A stretch of DNA of 64,000 nucleotides, from NCBI RefSeq assembly GCF_025947145.1, contig NZ_CP109999.1:186001-250000 (forward strand). The letters run 5' to 3'. A program made the translations under genes and the position numbers. This document shows, piece after piece, positions 1 through 9,289 of the stretch. The stretch's first letter is position 1. Every line of letters begins with the position of its first letter. The notes below the pieces were generated by a model. That model was not told the origin of the DNA. It made no database searches and saw only the letters and a list, made by a program, of their open reading frames with translations. The stretch comes from Flavobacterium sp. N1994 (GTDB taxonomy: Bacteria; Bacteroidota; Bacteroidia; Flavobacteriales; Flavobacteriaceae).

Positions 1-1398
1 CTTCCAATCTTTATTCAAAAAAACGAAAAGGAAGAATTTATTGAAGTTGGTTTTAGCCAGGCAGAAATTACTTTTTTAGAATCATTAGTAATTGGTCAAT
101 ATATTGTTTTTGGAAGAAAAGAACCTCCAATAAAATATTATACTAACTTAATTGAAGCAACAAAAAAAATTAACTCAGATTCAATGCCAGGAAGAATTCT
201 TGATAATGAATACAATGATAATAATTTTGAGGTTTCCAAAGAAGATAAAAATACAGATGTTTTAGTAGAAATAAATGATAATTTTGATAGTTCTGATGTT
301 GCTATTATTCAAGGACCACCTGGTACTGGTAAAACAACAATTTTAGCTAAAATTTGCAATTATTTATTAGAACACAACAAATCAGTTTTAGTGACCGCTT
401 TAACAAATCGTGCTTTAATTGAATTAGTCTCGAAGGATGGTTTATCAAATCATTTAAATGCTGGTAAAATTTCAAAAACTAATTTAAATTCAGAAGAGCA
501 AAAACATTGTAAAGGGCTAAAAAATTGTGAAACAGTCTTACCAGCTAAAGGAGAGTTAGTATTGACTACATATTATAAAATGACGGGCATTGCTAATGAA
601 ACAGATTTTCAAACTATTTTTGATTATGTAATATTAGAAGAAGCCAGTCAATCTTTTTTAGGTACAATTGCTTGTGCTAAAGCTCTTGGTCGTAAATTAT
701 TAATAGTTGGTGATCATATGCAGTTACCTCCTGTTGTTTCACAGAGAAATCCTTCTATTATTGATAAAAAAATAAATTGGCTTATATATGGGCTAAAGCA
801 TTTTGCTTCAAAAGAAGAATGTCTAAAAATAAGATTGACAGGTTCATATAGATTACTTCCTGAAGCGGTTAACCAAACTGGTATTTTCTATGATAACTCT
901 TTAATCTCATTATCTGAGTTAGAAACACCTTCTATCCAATTTGAAAAATTAAATAATCTATTTAATCCTAAAGGAGGAACTTCAATATATTTTTCAGATA
1001 TAAAACATGAAGGCAAGTTTACAATTTCAATTGCATCATTACTGATTAGAATAATAAAGGAATTACAAAGTGAAAAACCAGATTTAGAAATAGCCATATT
1101 GACAGCGTTCAGAAAATCACGTAATTTTCTACAAGACAACATTTATTCTGAAATATCTAATAATGAAAACATTGTAATTGAAACAATTGATAGAATTCAA
1201 GGTTTAACATGTGATTTTACTTTTTTTATTATACCATATGACAATCCTAGTTTTAGTTTTAATATAAATCGTTTTAATGTAGCTACGAGTAGAGCAAGAT
1301 ATTGTACACTAATTATAACTGATTCAATTTTTGAGAATATTAACCCAGCTAATGGATTAGTAGCTGAGTTTTGGAATAAAATAATAACCAATTCATAA
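1..1398 (+). CDS. UPF1-like SF1 helicase, 5' partial
   Basis: ATP-dependent DNA/RNA helicase of superfamily 1, C-terminal part. The frame is open from base 1, so the ATG at 184 is internal and the gene starts outside the window. Visible motifs: Walker A GPPGTGKT near 313-336, a Walker B-like motif with EEAS (the usual DEA begins with E), motif III GDHMQLPP, motif V DRIQGLTCDF and motif VI NVATSRARY. The order and the QG...D and SRAR patterns fit the UPF1/DNA2-like SF1B group. Such proteins are common in bacterial defence and mobile islands, but the missing N-terminus prevents assigning a system. The family is clear; the role is unknown. Confidence 0.85.
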   Translation, partial: LPIFIQKNEKEEFIEVGFSQAEITFLESLVIGQYIVFGRKEPPIKYYTNLIEATKKINSDSMPGRILDNEYNDNNFEVSKEDKNTDVLVEINDNFDSSDVAIIQGPPGTGKTTILAKICNYLLEHNKSVLVTALTNRALIELVSKDGLSNHLNAGKISKTNLNSEEQKHCKGLKNCETVLPAKGELVLTTYYKMTGIANETDFQTIFDYVILEEASQSFLGTIACAKALGRKLLIVGDHMQLPPVVSQRNPSIIDKKINWLIYGLKHFASKEECLKIRLTGSYRLLPEAVNQTGIFYDNSLISLSELETPSIQFEKLNNLFNPKGGTSIYFSDIKHEGKFTISIASLLIRIIKELQSEKPDLEIAILTAFRKSRNFLQDNIYSEISNNENIVIETIDRIQGLTCDFTFFIIPYDNPSFSFNINRFNVATSRARYCTLIITDSIFENINPANGLVAEFWNKIITNS

Positions 1399-1424
1399 AT
1401 TCATATTTTATATTTTAAAAATAA

Positions 1425-1745
1425 ATGGGAAACATAATAGCATCAAAATGTAAATCTTGTGGTTTTTCAAACGAGTTCAGATACGGTGGAGGTAGATTTA
1501 GTTATCAAACCAATTGTCCGGTTCCAGCAATTAATAAGGAAACCTTAGAATTTGAAAATATAAATTATTTAGAACACAAGAATTCAGATAAGTATCTATT
1601 TTACTCTGATGATGTTTTAAAAGGGAATAATTACGATAACAACACAATCAATAATTTTGATTTAAAATTAAATTCGGTCAATAATTATTGTCCAAATTGT
1701 AAAGAAAAAGCATTAGCCTTCCAGATAACTATGTTTGTTGATTAA
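1425..1745 (+). CDS. Hypothetical protein with paired CxxC knuckles
   Basis: I do not recognise the 106-aa product. It starts with CKSCGF (CxxC) and ends with CPNCKEKAL (CxxC), separated by about 80 residues rich in Asn and Tyr, so the two ends could form one zinc ribbon. It begins 27 bases after the helicase stop on the same strand, which suggests co-transcription and perhaps an accessory role to the helicase. No other motif is visible. Confidence 0.6.
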   Translation: MGNIIASKCKSCGFSNEFRYGGGRFSYQTNCPVPAINKETLEFENINYLEHKNSDKYLFYSDDVLKGNNYDNNTINNFDLKLNSVNNYCPNCKEKALAFQITMFVD

Positions 1746-1893
1746 GTAAAGTAATTATCTCATTCAACTTCATAAAAATCGCTTCTAGTCCAAGTATTCC
1801 TAGCATCAATTATTTGTTTGCTTCATTTCGCTAATTTAGTTTTTCAAGTAACATATATTATCTTTAATTGTAATTTTTAAAGAGTTATTTTAT

Positions 1894-2964
1894 ATGGAAA
1901 CAATTGAACTATCAAGAAAGCAATTATATGATTTGGTTTGGTCTACACCAATTTCAAAATTGACACAGCAGTATGCGATTTCAAATGAAGGGTTTAAAAA
2001 AATCTGTAAAAAATTTGAAATTCCTATGCCACCAAATGGTTTTTGGCTAAAACTCAAATTCAATAAAAAAGTTAAAATAGAGAAACTAAATCCTATTTTC
2101 GGAGGTATTGATAAAATTGTTATGACATTAAGAGAAGAGGGAAACACTATCAATGTTGACCAAACTCCATTAACAATAAGAACCAAAGAAATTGAGAATG
2201 ATCCCAATGCTCCTTTGATAGTTCCGGAAACTATAACAAAGCCAGATATACTTACTATTCAAACAAAGGATTATTGGAAAGGTAAAATAAAATTCAATTC
2301 TTATCGTGAGGATAATAGAATTGTCTATCCTATAAGAGTTGGGGAGGATTGTGAAAAAAGAGCATTACTTTTCATGGATACTTTTACAAAATTATTACGA
2401 TATAGAGGACATACTTGGAGTAAAGAATATAGCTATACTGGTGTTTTAATCGATACTGTTTTCATTGAAATCGATTTAAGAGAAGCTTCAAAGAGAATTC
2501 CTCCAACAACAAAATATGGCTCTTCTCAATACATTCCAACGGGAGAGTTCATTATTAAAATGGGGAAATACTCTGGTGAAAGAGAATGGCGTGATGGCAA
2601 AGCCAAAGTTGAAGAAATGTTAGCGAAAATAATGGCTAAGCTTGAAATCTATGCAGCTGAAGAAAAAATCCAGAAAGAAAGAAATCGTATTTGGCACTTA
2701 AACTATGAAGCAGAATTAAAAAGGAAGGAAGAAATAAAACAACGAAGAAACGAAGAGGTCGAAAAATTCAATAAACTCGTAAAATTATCGGAACAATACA
2801 ATAAATCACTTTTAATTAGGAAATACATTGAAGCAAAAAAAGAGAAAGCGCAAAACGAAAATACTCTAGACCAAGAAACACAAGAATGGATAAAGTGGGC
2901 AAATGACAAAGCAGATTGGTTAGATCCATTAATCAACAAACATGATGATATATTGGACAATTAA
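1894..2964 (+). CDS. Conserved hypothetical with N-terminal HTH-like segment and coiled coil
   Basis: A 356-aa protein. Residues 5-55 contain an LYDLVWSTP motif followed by a segment resembling a helix-turn-helix (LTQQYAISNEGFKKICKKF) and IPMPPNGFW. I recognise this N-terminus from hypothetical proteins on plasmids and genomic islands in many phyla. Residues about 245-330 are charged and helical, probably a coiled coil, with a Trp-rich tail. It has its own promoter space (149 bases upstream) and stands alone. Function unknown; DNA binding is an inference from the N-terminal segment. Confidence 0.65.
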   Translation: METIELSRKQLYDLVWSTPISKLTQQYAISNEGFKKICKKFEIPMPPNGFWLKLKFNKKVKIEKLNPIFGGIDKIVMTLREEGNTINVDQTPLTIRTKEIENDPNAPLIVPETITKPDILTIQTKDYWKGKIKFNSYREDNRIVYPIRVGEDCEKRALLFMDTFTKLLRYRGHTWSKEYSYTGVLIDTVFIEIDLREASKRIPPTTKYGSSQYIPTGEFIIKMGKYSGEREWRDGKAKVEEMLAKIMAKLEIYAAEEKIQKERNRIWHLNYEAELKRKEEIKQRRNEEVEKFNKLVKLSEQYNKSLLIRKYIEAKKEKAQNENTLDQETQEWIKWANDKADWLDPLINKHDDILDN

Positions 2965-4278
2965 CTAAATTATCTAAGCCAGACGTTTTACATTTCAGTT
3001 GCCACTCCTTTGCCAACGCTCCCAAAAAAATTACTGGCACAGTTTTTAAAAAAAAAACACGTACGCTTCGCAACTTGCGCCAGTAATTTTTTTTCCCAAA
3101 GCTTCTTTACATAATGTGGCGTTATAGCTCATAAAGAAACTCCCTGCATCTAAACAAGCAATGTCATGAGCCATAACAACATTATGTAAAAAAGCCGCCA
3201 TACCCAACGCTCGTGCCAGTGGCTCCAGGGCAACATTTTTTGCAGCTCCCGCCGCATCACCCAGCTACAAAAAATACCACCCTTCGCCACTGTCTTCAAG
3301 AACGTTCACTATTTCAGCAGAAATTTTACGGTCATACTTGCTTTTAAGAACGATTACGGTAATTGTTTTTAGCAACTATCTGGTTAAATCGGTAGTATTT
3401 TCATTGCTTTTGTAAGTTCAAAAAATGGCTTAGTCATTTAGTTTTTTGCCTATGGTTAAAGCCATTTTTAGAACACACAAAACCAAAAAAGCCAGTAAGA
3501 GTATCATTTTTTATTTGCCACAACGCAAAGCAGTAATTGCTTTCACAATAGCCGATGCCATACCGTTACTAAGCATAATTCTTCTGTAAACTGCCAATGC
3601 GTCTGTCAACTCATTCTGTGGCATCAGCTATTAATAAAAGCAATCAGAAACATCCCAATAAGCAAATAAAAAAATGATACCCTTACACGCGCTACTGCAC
3701 CGTCGCACTCGGTAAGTTAATGCATTGTTTTTTGAAGATGCTTCCCATTTCCACAACAAAACCCCCTGTCAACAAAACACTGCAACTGCCAACTGACTTC
3801 AGGCATCCTCAAAAAAACAAAACCACAAGAAAGAGTATCAAATTTCAGCGCCGGATGAAAAGCATTCTTATTGTTTGATTCGGATTTTTCATCCGTCCCC
3901 AAAATTTGATACCCTTTCCCAAGACGCCCTTCTCCCGATTCAACTCCCAATCTTTCTATCACCTCCCGTTTATACGATGGCGATTGATAAATGAAATCAA
4001 AACAAAAAAATAAAAAAAAGCTAGCAAAGGTAAGTTCCGGGTATTCAAAAAAGCAAGTTCAAGCCCTGCGGGTTTTTAAAAAAATCTCCACCTTATCAGG
4101 TAGTATTTTTTAAAAAAAACTTGCTTTTTTGAAACCCTCCACTTGGACGAACGGCTTTCTTTTTTTCTTTTTTTTCTTTTGAAAAATTTTATGGGCGGAG
4201 CGTAGCGAGGCAACCCTTCATTTCAACAGAAAACCTGCGGAAAATAGAAAATCTAACCAATTTTCAAAGCCAAATGTT
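2965..4278. repeat. Gene-free array of long inverted repeats
   Basis: No convincing gene lies in these 1.3 kb. Instead there is a run of long, mostly non-homologous inverted repeats with these arms: 3024-3038/3079-3093; 3106-3117/3179-3190 with inner 3121-3132/3166-3177; 3217-3247/3263-3292; 3409-3432/3457-3482; 3501-3518/3662-3680 with inner 3536-3559/3620-3644; 3835-3845/3902-3912 with inner 3852-3861/3886-3895; 4044-4059/4118-4133. The hairpins at 3501 and 3835 share outer arms beginning agagtatca and ending tgataccctt, so some units are related. The array abuts an ICE-type gene at 4279. It may be a large structured RNA, a DNA-level palindrome array of a conjugative element, or its decayed remains. 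Confidence 0.7.
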
Positions 4279-4701
4279 ATGCTGAATTTTATCATTAAAA
4301 CCCACAAAAAAGGCACTATCTACGCCAAACCGCATTTATTCATTCTTAACAAAGGGATGAACAGCGGAAAGCCCCAAAACGAGCCATTTACTAACAGCTT
4401 CGTTGTCATTTTTCAAAACCCGGAAGATTGCGAAAGCATTTTCTTTGTTGCATATAGCTTATGGCAAACAAAATTCTGGCATCAGTATTTAGTAGGTTCG
4501 GTAATTCCATTTTTACGCCTTCAAAACTTCAAATCCGAATTCAGCCCCAAAGCCAATGTTTTGATGCACGAACACGAGCAGCACCAAAAAAATGTTGCAG
4601 CTCTCAAACTTCTCGAACAAAAGGAAAAACAATTTCACGAAAACCTAAACCTCATAAATGACTTGCGAAGAGTCATTTTACACCGCTACTGCAACCGATA
4701 A
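4279..4701 (+). CDS. ICE-associated hypothetical protein of Bacteroidota
   Basis: A 140-aa protein starting MLNFIIKTH, with a central KPHLFILNKGMNSGKP block, then FWHQYLVGSVIPFLR, and a charged helical C-terminus (residues 95-130). I recognise this pattern from small proteins carried by Bacteroidota conjugative transposons; the family may be DUF6943, but I am not sure of the number. Function unknown. No transfer or integrase gene remains nearby, so it is probably the remnant of an ICE together with the hairpin array upstream. Confidence 0.6.
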   Translation: MLNFIIKTHKKGTIYAKPHLFILNKGMNSGKPQNEPFTNSFVVIFQNPEDCESIFFVAYSLWQTKFWHQYLVGSVIPFLRLQNFKSEFSPKANVLMHEHEQHQKNVAALKLLEQKEKQFHENLNLINDLRRVILHRYCNR

Positions 4702-4738
4702 CAAAAAATGATAACATTATAATTATGTATATTTGAAC

Positions 4739-5425
4739 ATGGGAAAAATGGCATTAGGTTATGGTAGTGAATTTCATCTATTAAGATGGATAGGTCGTCA
4801 CAGAAATGAATTTGACAAACGAATTAAACAATTATTAGCTATTGATAATGTCACTTGGTTAGACTTTGATTTTACCGAAGATAAAGCAGAGCCTGACAGA
4901 GAATTGGTAGGTTTGTCTTTTTTAGAAAACGAAAAAAATAGCCAAGCTTTATTTTCCCAATGGAAAGAAGAATGGCCCCAAAAGGGAAATTCAATGAATT
5001 GGGATTTGGTTGGTTATACTGTTCAAAATGACATTAAAACTTGGATTTTAATTGAAGCTAAAGCACATATTGGAGAACTTAAACAAAGTTGTGGTGCTTC
5101 AGGGGAAGGCTTAAAAAAAATTGAAAAGGCGTTGACAAAAGCTGCTTATAACATCGGAACTATTATAGCGGATAAAAATCCTTGGACCAAAAAGTATTAT
5201 CAACTTGCCAATCGTATTTACGTTTTAGATTTATTAAAACGTAATGAGATTAATGCAAAGTTGATTAATATTTATTTTACTGGAGATAAGAATTTTAAAA
5301 GTAGAATATCGCCAAAAGATGAAAAATTATGGAAAGTAGAAATTGACAAAATGAAAGAATATCTAAATATTGAAAAATTGAATTCAATCGATATGAAGGA
5401 ATTGTTTTTAGAAACAAATAAATAA
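4739..5425 (+). CDS. Putative PD-(D/E)xK-type nuclease
   Basis: A protein of about 228 aa. The pattern NWDLVGY, then about 12 residues later WILIEAKAHIGEL, fits the D...ExK core of the PD-(D/E)xK nuclease fold, with a following conserved-looking CGASGEGLKKIEKAL helix. I chose the ATG at 4739; a TTG lies at 4733 and another ATG at 4748. It is a stand-alone gene in an accessory region. Restriction-like or repair activity is an inference; no methylase or specificity partner is adjacent. Confidence 0.55.
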   Translation: MGKMALGYGSEFHLLRWIGRHRNEFDKRIKQLLAIDNVTWLDFDFTEDKAEPDRELVGLSFLENEKNSQALFSQWKEEWPQKGNSMNWDLVGYTVQNDIKTWILIEAKAHIGELKQSCGASGEGLKKIEKALTKAAYNIGTIIADKNPWTKKYYQLANRIYVLDLLKRNEINAKLINIYFTGDKNFKSRISPKDEKLWKVEIDKMKEYLNIEKLNSIDMKELFLETNK

Positions 5426-5483
5426 AAAATCAGCAGTCAGAAGTGATCAAATTGAATTCTAAATTTGTAAAAAAGTAAACAGC

Positions 5484-6200
5484 TTGAAAATTGCAACACT
5501 CAATATTGACTGGTTTAAAAAGTCGAAAGATTTACAAAAGACAATTCAGGACGAAATCAAAAAACAAGATTTGGATTTTTTGGTTGTGAATGAGAATATT
5601 GAAAGCTTCAGTTTTCACGACAACTATTTTAAGTACCATTCCAAACCAATCCCGACAAAAGAAGAATTCCAACATCTGGATTATGAAATTTACCTAAAAG
5701 GAGCAACACCAGTGCGAACCACTATTTATTCAAGGCACCATTCCATTCAGGAGATAAAAACCATTGATAATTATACTTCTGTTTGTCATAAATTCACAAT
5801 AGACCAAAAGCAAATTTCAATTTACGGAACCATCATTGGAACCTGGGGAATAAAATACCAAGAAGAAATCGCAAGGGCAGAACTTCAAAATTTCAAAGCT
5901 GACATTCAAAACATCTTAAAGGAAAACAAGAACGTTATCATTGCCGGAGACTTCAACACCTCATTTTTCGAAAACGAAAAACGACAGTTATCAACCATCA
6001 ACAGCAGAACTGAATTACTAAATTTTACAGATAACTTAAATATCTTCCGCGCCACCGAAAAAATAGAAAACTGTATAGACCACATTTTTGTCTCCGAAAA
6101 TTTAAAGCAGCTTTCAACTTTTAAAACATCAACTTTTTTAGATGGTGATATTTTAAAAGACAATCCACACAAAGGAATTATTTTAGAATTGCACTTTTGA
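5484..6200 (+). CDS. Endonuclease/exonuclease/phosphatase (EEP) family protein
   Basis: A 238-aa metal-dependent phosphodiesterase of the EEP fold, related to exonuclease III and DNase I. The start strand KIATLNIDW, an E in VVNENIE, the catalytic GDFNTS near residue 156 and the terminal DHIFVS (D-H pair) are all present. Translation very likely starts at TTG 5484: an in-frame stop sits at 5460-5462, no ATG lies between, and the family motif begins immediately. The substrate (DNA, RNA or phosphoester) cannot be told. It follows the PD-(D/E)xK-like gene by 58 bases. Confidence 0.75.
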   Translation: MKIATLNIDWFKKSKDLQKTIQDEIKKQDLDFLVVNENIESFSFHDNYFKYHSKPIPTKEEFQHLDYEIYLKGATPVRTTIYSRHHSIQEIKTIDNYTSVCHKFTIDQKQISIYGTIIGTWGIKYQEEIARAELQNFKADIQNILKENKNVIIAGDFNTSFFENEKRQLSTINSRTELLNFTDNLNIFRATEKIENCIDHIFVSENLKQLSTFKTSTFLDGDILKDNPHKGIILELHF

Positions 6201-6511
6201 GATTGTTTGCACCATAAGGACTACTTATCCGCAACATAAAAGCAATATATACGCTCCACTTAAACAAATCAGTGAAAAGCAAAGCAGTTTTATCTTTATC
6301 TGCTAAATTGTCAATTCAATTATAATTAATGAGTTTTATTAATATCCTGCTGATTAAAAGGATATATGAATTAATAATTTTTAAAGCAATTTAATGCTTT
6401 TTAATAAATAATTTATCTAAGTTTGAGTTTCCAAGAATTATTACATTCATAGGTGCTCAAAATACCACATAGGACACTAAAAAGAATTTTATTAATTAAT
6501 TATTTATTTAT
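6201..6511. other. Intergenic stretch with one AT-rich hairpin
   Basis: I see no gene here. A six-base perfect stem (6383-6388 with 6395-6400, loop 6389-6394) followed by two Ts may be a weak terminator. The remainder is AT-rich and probably contains the promoter of the 6512 gene cluster. Confidence 0.4.
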
Positions 6512-6763
6512 ATGCCAGACTGTTTTTGCGAATACTGCGGCACAAAAAATTCAAGTATAGCCGGCTTAGTAGCCAATCCTTGTTTTCGACATCCTAATGG
6601 AAGCAACAAGGGAAAACATAAGTTATACGAAGGTAGTACCAAATCTCAATACTATTGTAAATATTGTGGTACCTCAGATCCAAACATTTCTGGATTAACC
6701 AATAACCCTTGTTACCGACACCCGAATGGTGCCAACAAAGGAAAACATGCTCCTGCACTTTAA
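6512..6763 (+). CDS. Small protein of two zinc-knuckle repeats
   Basis: An 83-aa protein made of two near-identical units of about 38 residues, each with CxYCGT, then NPCxRHPNGxNKGKH. Each unit has a Cys-x2-Cys pair followed by Cys-x2-His, a good four-ligand zinc site. The unit looks like a stand-alone nucleic-acid or protein-binding knuckle duplicated in tandem. It heads a same-strand gene cluster and lies 17 bases upstream of an HNH-like gene. Function unknown. Confidence 0.7.
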   Translation: MPDCFCEYCGTKNSSIAGLVANPCFRHPNGSNKGKHKLYEGSTKSQYYCKYCGTSDPNISGLTNNPCYRHPNGANKGKHAPAL

Positions 6764-6780
6764 ATAGATTAATTTAAATT

Positions 6781-7215
6781 ATGAAATCTATTAACCCTAA
6801 CAGACCTTACAGTAGATTGGAGATAGATAAGGTTTTTACGAAAGTAAAAGCAGTTATGCACATAGAAGCTTGTAAAATAGGTAACGGTATTGCTTTATAC
6901 CGAGATATATATACAGGAATTACATTGCGTGGTGGTGAACCGTATGATTACGAACATATCAGATCGTCAGAAGAAATCTTCACCAAATATAGAGACCGTT
7001 TGACCGATGGAGAAATTGCTATTGTGGTAAACTGTATAGAAAATGTTGGTGTGACATTAACTTCCATTAACAAATCCAAAGGGAAACACAGAATGGAAGA
7101 TTGGATGAAAAACCATGCTAACATTATCAAATTTGGTATTGATAAAGAACTTACTTTAGTTAATTTAAATAATGCAGATAATGGAATTGAGAGAATGGCA
7201 AAGAAGTTTTTGTAA
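6781..7215 (+). CDS. HNH-like nuclease domain protein
   Basis: A 144-aa protein. The C-terminal half shows an HNH-like beta-beta-alpha pattern: YDYEHI (E58, H59), N84 or N88 in VVNCIENVGVTL, and NKSKGKH (N97-H103), where SKGKH resembles the terminal helix of HNH nucleases. No other domain is seen. Given the neighbouring GTPase and zinc-knuckle genes, this could be the toxic effector of a conflict system; that is inference. Small size and lack of a fused domain argue against a homing endonuclease. Confidence 0.55.
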   Translation: MKSINPNRPYSRLEIDKVFTKVKAVMHIEACKIGNGIALYRDIYTGITLRGGEPYDYEHIRSSEEIFTKYRDRLTDGEIAIVVNCIENVGVTLTSINKSKGKHRMEDWMKNHANIIKFGIDKELTLVNLNNADNGIERMAKKFL

Positions 7216-7308
7216 ATACTTAACAAAGTAAATGCTTTGATGATAATATGTTTATATAGTTTATTATATTAATTTTAAAATAATAATAATTTAAATAATC
7301 ACACAACC

Positions 7309-8037
7309 ATGGATTATAAAAGAATTAGTAAAATTTTAGGTGGTGCAGCAATTGGTGTAGTCGCTGTTGCTGCTGTACCATTCACAGGTGGCGGCTCTTT
7401 ATTAGCTGGTGCAGCCGCACTTGGATTGGGAACTACAACTGCTTTAGTTAGTGCGGGTGTAGCAGGAGTAATTGGAGGTGCCATTGCTGGAGGATCTTTT
7501 AAGAATAATAAAAGGATAGGCCTTGGTATTTTTGGGATGCAAAATTCAGGAAAGACAACTATTTTTAATTTTCTGAGAAATGAAAATGAAGGTCCAGGAA
7601 CAAGCATAAGAGATTTGAGTGAAATTGAATTTAAGTTAGAAAATGGAAAAAGACTTTATATAAAAAAGGGTGTAGATATTGGTGGAGGTGAAGAATTTAT
7701 AAAAAAAAATTACGGTCCAATGCTTCTAGATAATAATTATGATGTGTATTTTTTTGTTTTTAACTCTTTTGAATATCTAAATAAAACTAACGAACAAAGG
7801 GATGTTGATGCTAGAATTGATTTTATTAAAAAGAAAAATAATAATAAAATGAAAATCATTTTAATAGGCAGTCATTTTGATAAATTCAAAATAAATGAAT
7901 CCATAGTAAGAAATGAAATCAAAGAAAAAGTTAAGGATAAGGTTTATAGTGACTTATTCAACGAAAACTTAGTTTTAATTGATTTAACAAATAACGTTGA
8001 TTTACAGGATTTTATTAATACTAAAGCCTTTAAATAA
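7309..8037 (+). CDS. Membrane-associated small GTPase-like protein
   Basis: A 242-aa P-loop protein. Residues 9-62 are a Gly/Ala-rich hydrophobic segment, likely a membrane-inserting or glycine-zipper hairpin. The GTPase core follows: G1 GMQNSGKT (76-83), a switch-II-like DIGGG at 123-127 and a G4-like SHFDK at 188-192 in place of NKxD. The arrangement resembles Arf-like or IRG-like GTPases in prokaryotic conflict islands. The next gene starts 8 bases after the stop, so they are probably co-translated. The nucleotide and partner are unknown. Confidence 0.65.
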   Translation: MDYKRISKILGGAAIGVVAVAAVPFTGGGSLLAGAAALGLGTTTALVSAGVAGVIGGAIAGGSFKNNKRIGLGIFGMQNSGKTTIFNFLRNENEGPGTSIRDLSEIEFKLENGKRLYIKKGVDIGGGEEFIKKNYGPMLLDNNYDVYFFVFNSFEYLNKTNEQRDVDARIDFIKKKNNNKMKIILIGSHFDKFKINESIVRNEIKEKVKDKVYSDLFNENLVLIDLTNNVDLQDFINTKAFK

Positions 8038-8045
8038 TTTTTATT

Positions 8046-8531
8046 ATGAAGAAAATATTATGGGCTCAAAACGAAAACTCTTCAATACCAAATACAATTA
8101 TTAACACTGAGGGTAAAATAATTTCAATTGATGATTTGAACGATGGTGGTTTTGAATTATTTGATGAATTATTGGATTTTCAAAAATCTTCTATTGAAAT
8201 ATTTAAGGAAAATAATTTAATAGTGAAAAGCAGTAATCAAAAAGGGTTAATTTCAAAATCGAAAGGATATTTTATTTCTTCTGTTTTCGATAATAAAGAT
8301 GATTTTGGAAGATTAATGCCATTTATGTTTTATATTGAAAGTAAAGATGTTGAAGAAATTATTAAAGTTTTAGAAGAATCAAGCACCAAAATTAATAGGG
8401 CTATTTTTAGATCTGATATAAAAAACATCAAGGATAGTATTAATAGAAAAAATATAAAAAAAAAAGCTAAAATAATAATAGGAGTAATTTTGATAATAAT
8501 CATCTTGTATAGTTTATGGATAAATATATAA
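8046..8531 (+). CDS. Hypothetical protein with C-terminal membrane anchor
   Basis: A 161-aa protein, not recognised. Residues 1-135 are soluble and acidic; residues about 139-159 form one hydrophobic helix ending at the C-terminus, so it is probably tail-anchored with its body in the cytoplasm. It sits between the GTPase gene and the 8516 gene, overlapping the latter by 16 bases, which argues for translational coupling and a shared membrane-linked complex. Confidence 0.55.
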   Translation: MKKILWAQNENSSIPNTIINTEGKIISIDDLNDGGFELFDELLDFQKSSIEIFKENNLIVKSSNQKGLISKSKGYFISSVFDNKDDFGRLMPFMFYIESKDVEEIIKVLEESSTKINRAIFRSDIKNIKDSINRKNIKKKAKIIIGVILIIIILYSLWINI

Positions 8532-9289
8532 TTAAGAGTAATGTTGTTTTGGTAACTTCTGATGAAAAATCTAAAAGTTTCAAATGGGAGGAGAATAGCG
8601 AGAAAATAAAAGCGATTGATGTTATTTCATCAGATTATGGTTGGGATGAAAATGATTTTTTTCAGGGTAACAAATTTATTGGACTCATACCAAATACAGA
8701 ACAAGTGTTTCTAAAAAGTCCTTTTGAACAAAATAAATTTGTTGAAATCGAAAAGGCTGAAGAATATTTTTTAACAAAGAAGATTAGCATATATAAAAAT
8801 ATAATTTTTGCATTAGGTGCAAAAGATTTTTCTGCAAAAGCAGAATTTATAGAGGAAAAAGAATTCACAAAAGATGCGGATTTTAATGTTTCGTATATGC
8901 CTATAGGCGGGTTAAGTGCCGAATATAAAGAAGAAACTATAAAAAAGATAGAGTCAGAATATAAGCTTAGTAATATATTTGAAGACAATGAAAATAATGA
9001 TTCTTTTGATAGAACTAGGGCATATAATGAAGCTATGGAAATAGTTCACAGATATAATTTAACCAATGAAGATCAATTGTTGGATTTAGTGGAATTTAGA
9101 AATCCCAAAGCTCAAAAAAAATTAAGTACAGAAACTGTTCAACTTAAATTAACAAGTGAGCTAAATACTTTACTTGAACTATCTGCCAAAATCAATGTTA
9201 TGGATGGTGTTTTTGGATTAGAAGCTGGATTCAAAACAAAAACAAAATCTTTAAAAAAAATCATACTTACCACAGTTGTTAATTTTTAA
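8516..9289 (+). CDS. Hypothetical partner of the GTPase cluster
   Basis: A 257-aa protein without a recognised domain. It is mixed alpha/beta and strongly charged, with no signal peptide or membrane segment. A central SYMPIGGLSAEYKEE stretch and an LTSELNTLLELSAKIN helix are the only distinctive parts. It overlaps the preceding gene and is the last gene of the 6512-9289 cluster. Confidence 0.55.
   Translation: MDKYIIKSNVVLVTSDEKSKSFKWEENSEKIKAIDVISSDYGWDENDFFQGNKFIGLIPNTEQVFLKSPFEQNKFVEIEKAEEYFLTKKISIYKNIIFALGAKDFSAKAEFIEEKEFTKDADFNVSYMPIGGLSAEYKEETIKKIESEYKLSNIFEDNENNDSFDRTRAYNEAMEIVHRYNLTNEDQLLDLVEFRNPKAQKKLSTETVQLKLTSELNTLLELSAKINVMDGVFGLEAGFKTKTKSLKKIILTTVVNF

Noticed and set aside
3717..3962. 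Reverse-strand open frame of 81 codons in the hairpin array
   Set aside because: Low-complexity translation crossing two hairpins; no ribosome site, no recognisable protein.
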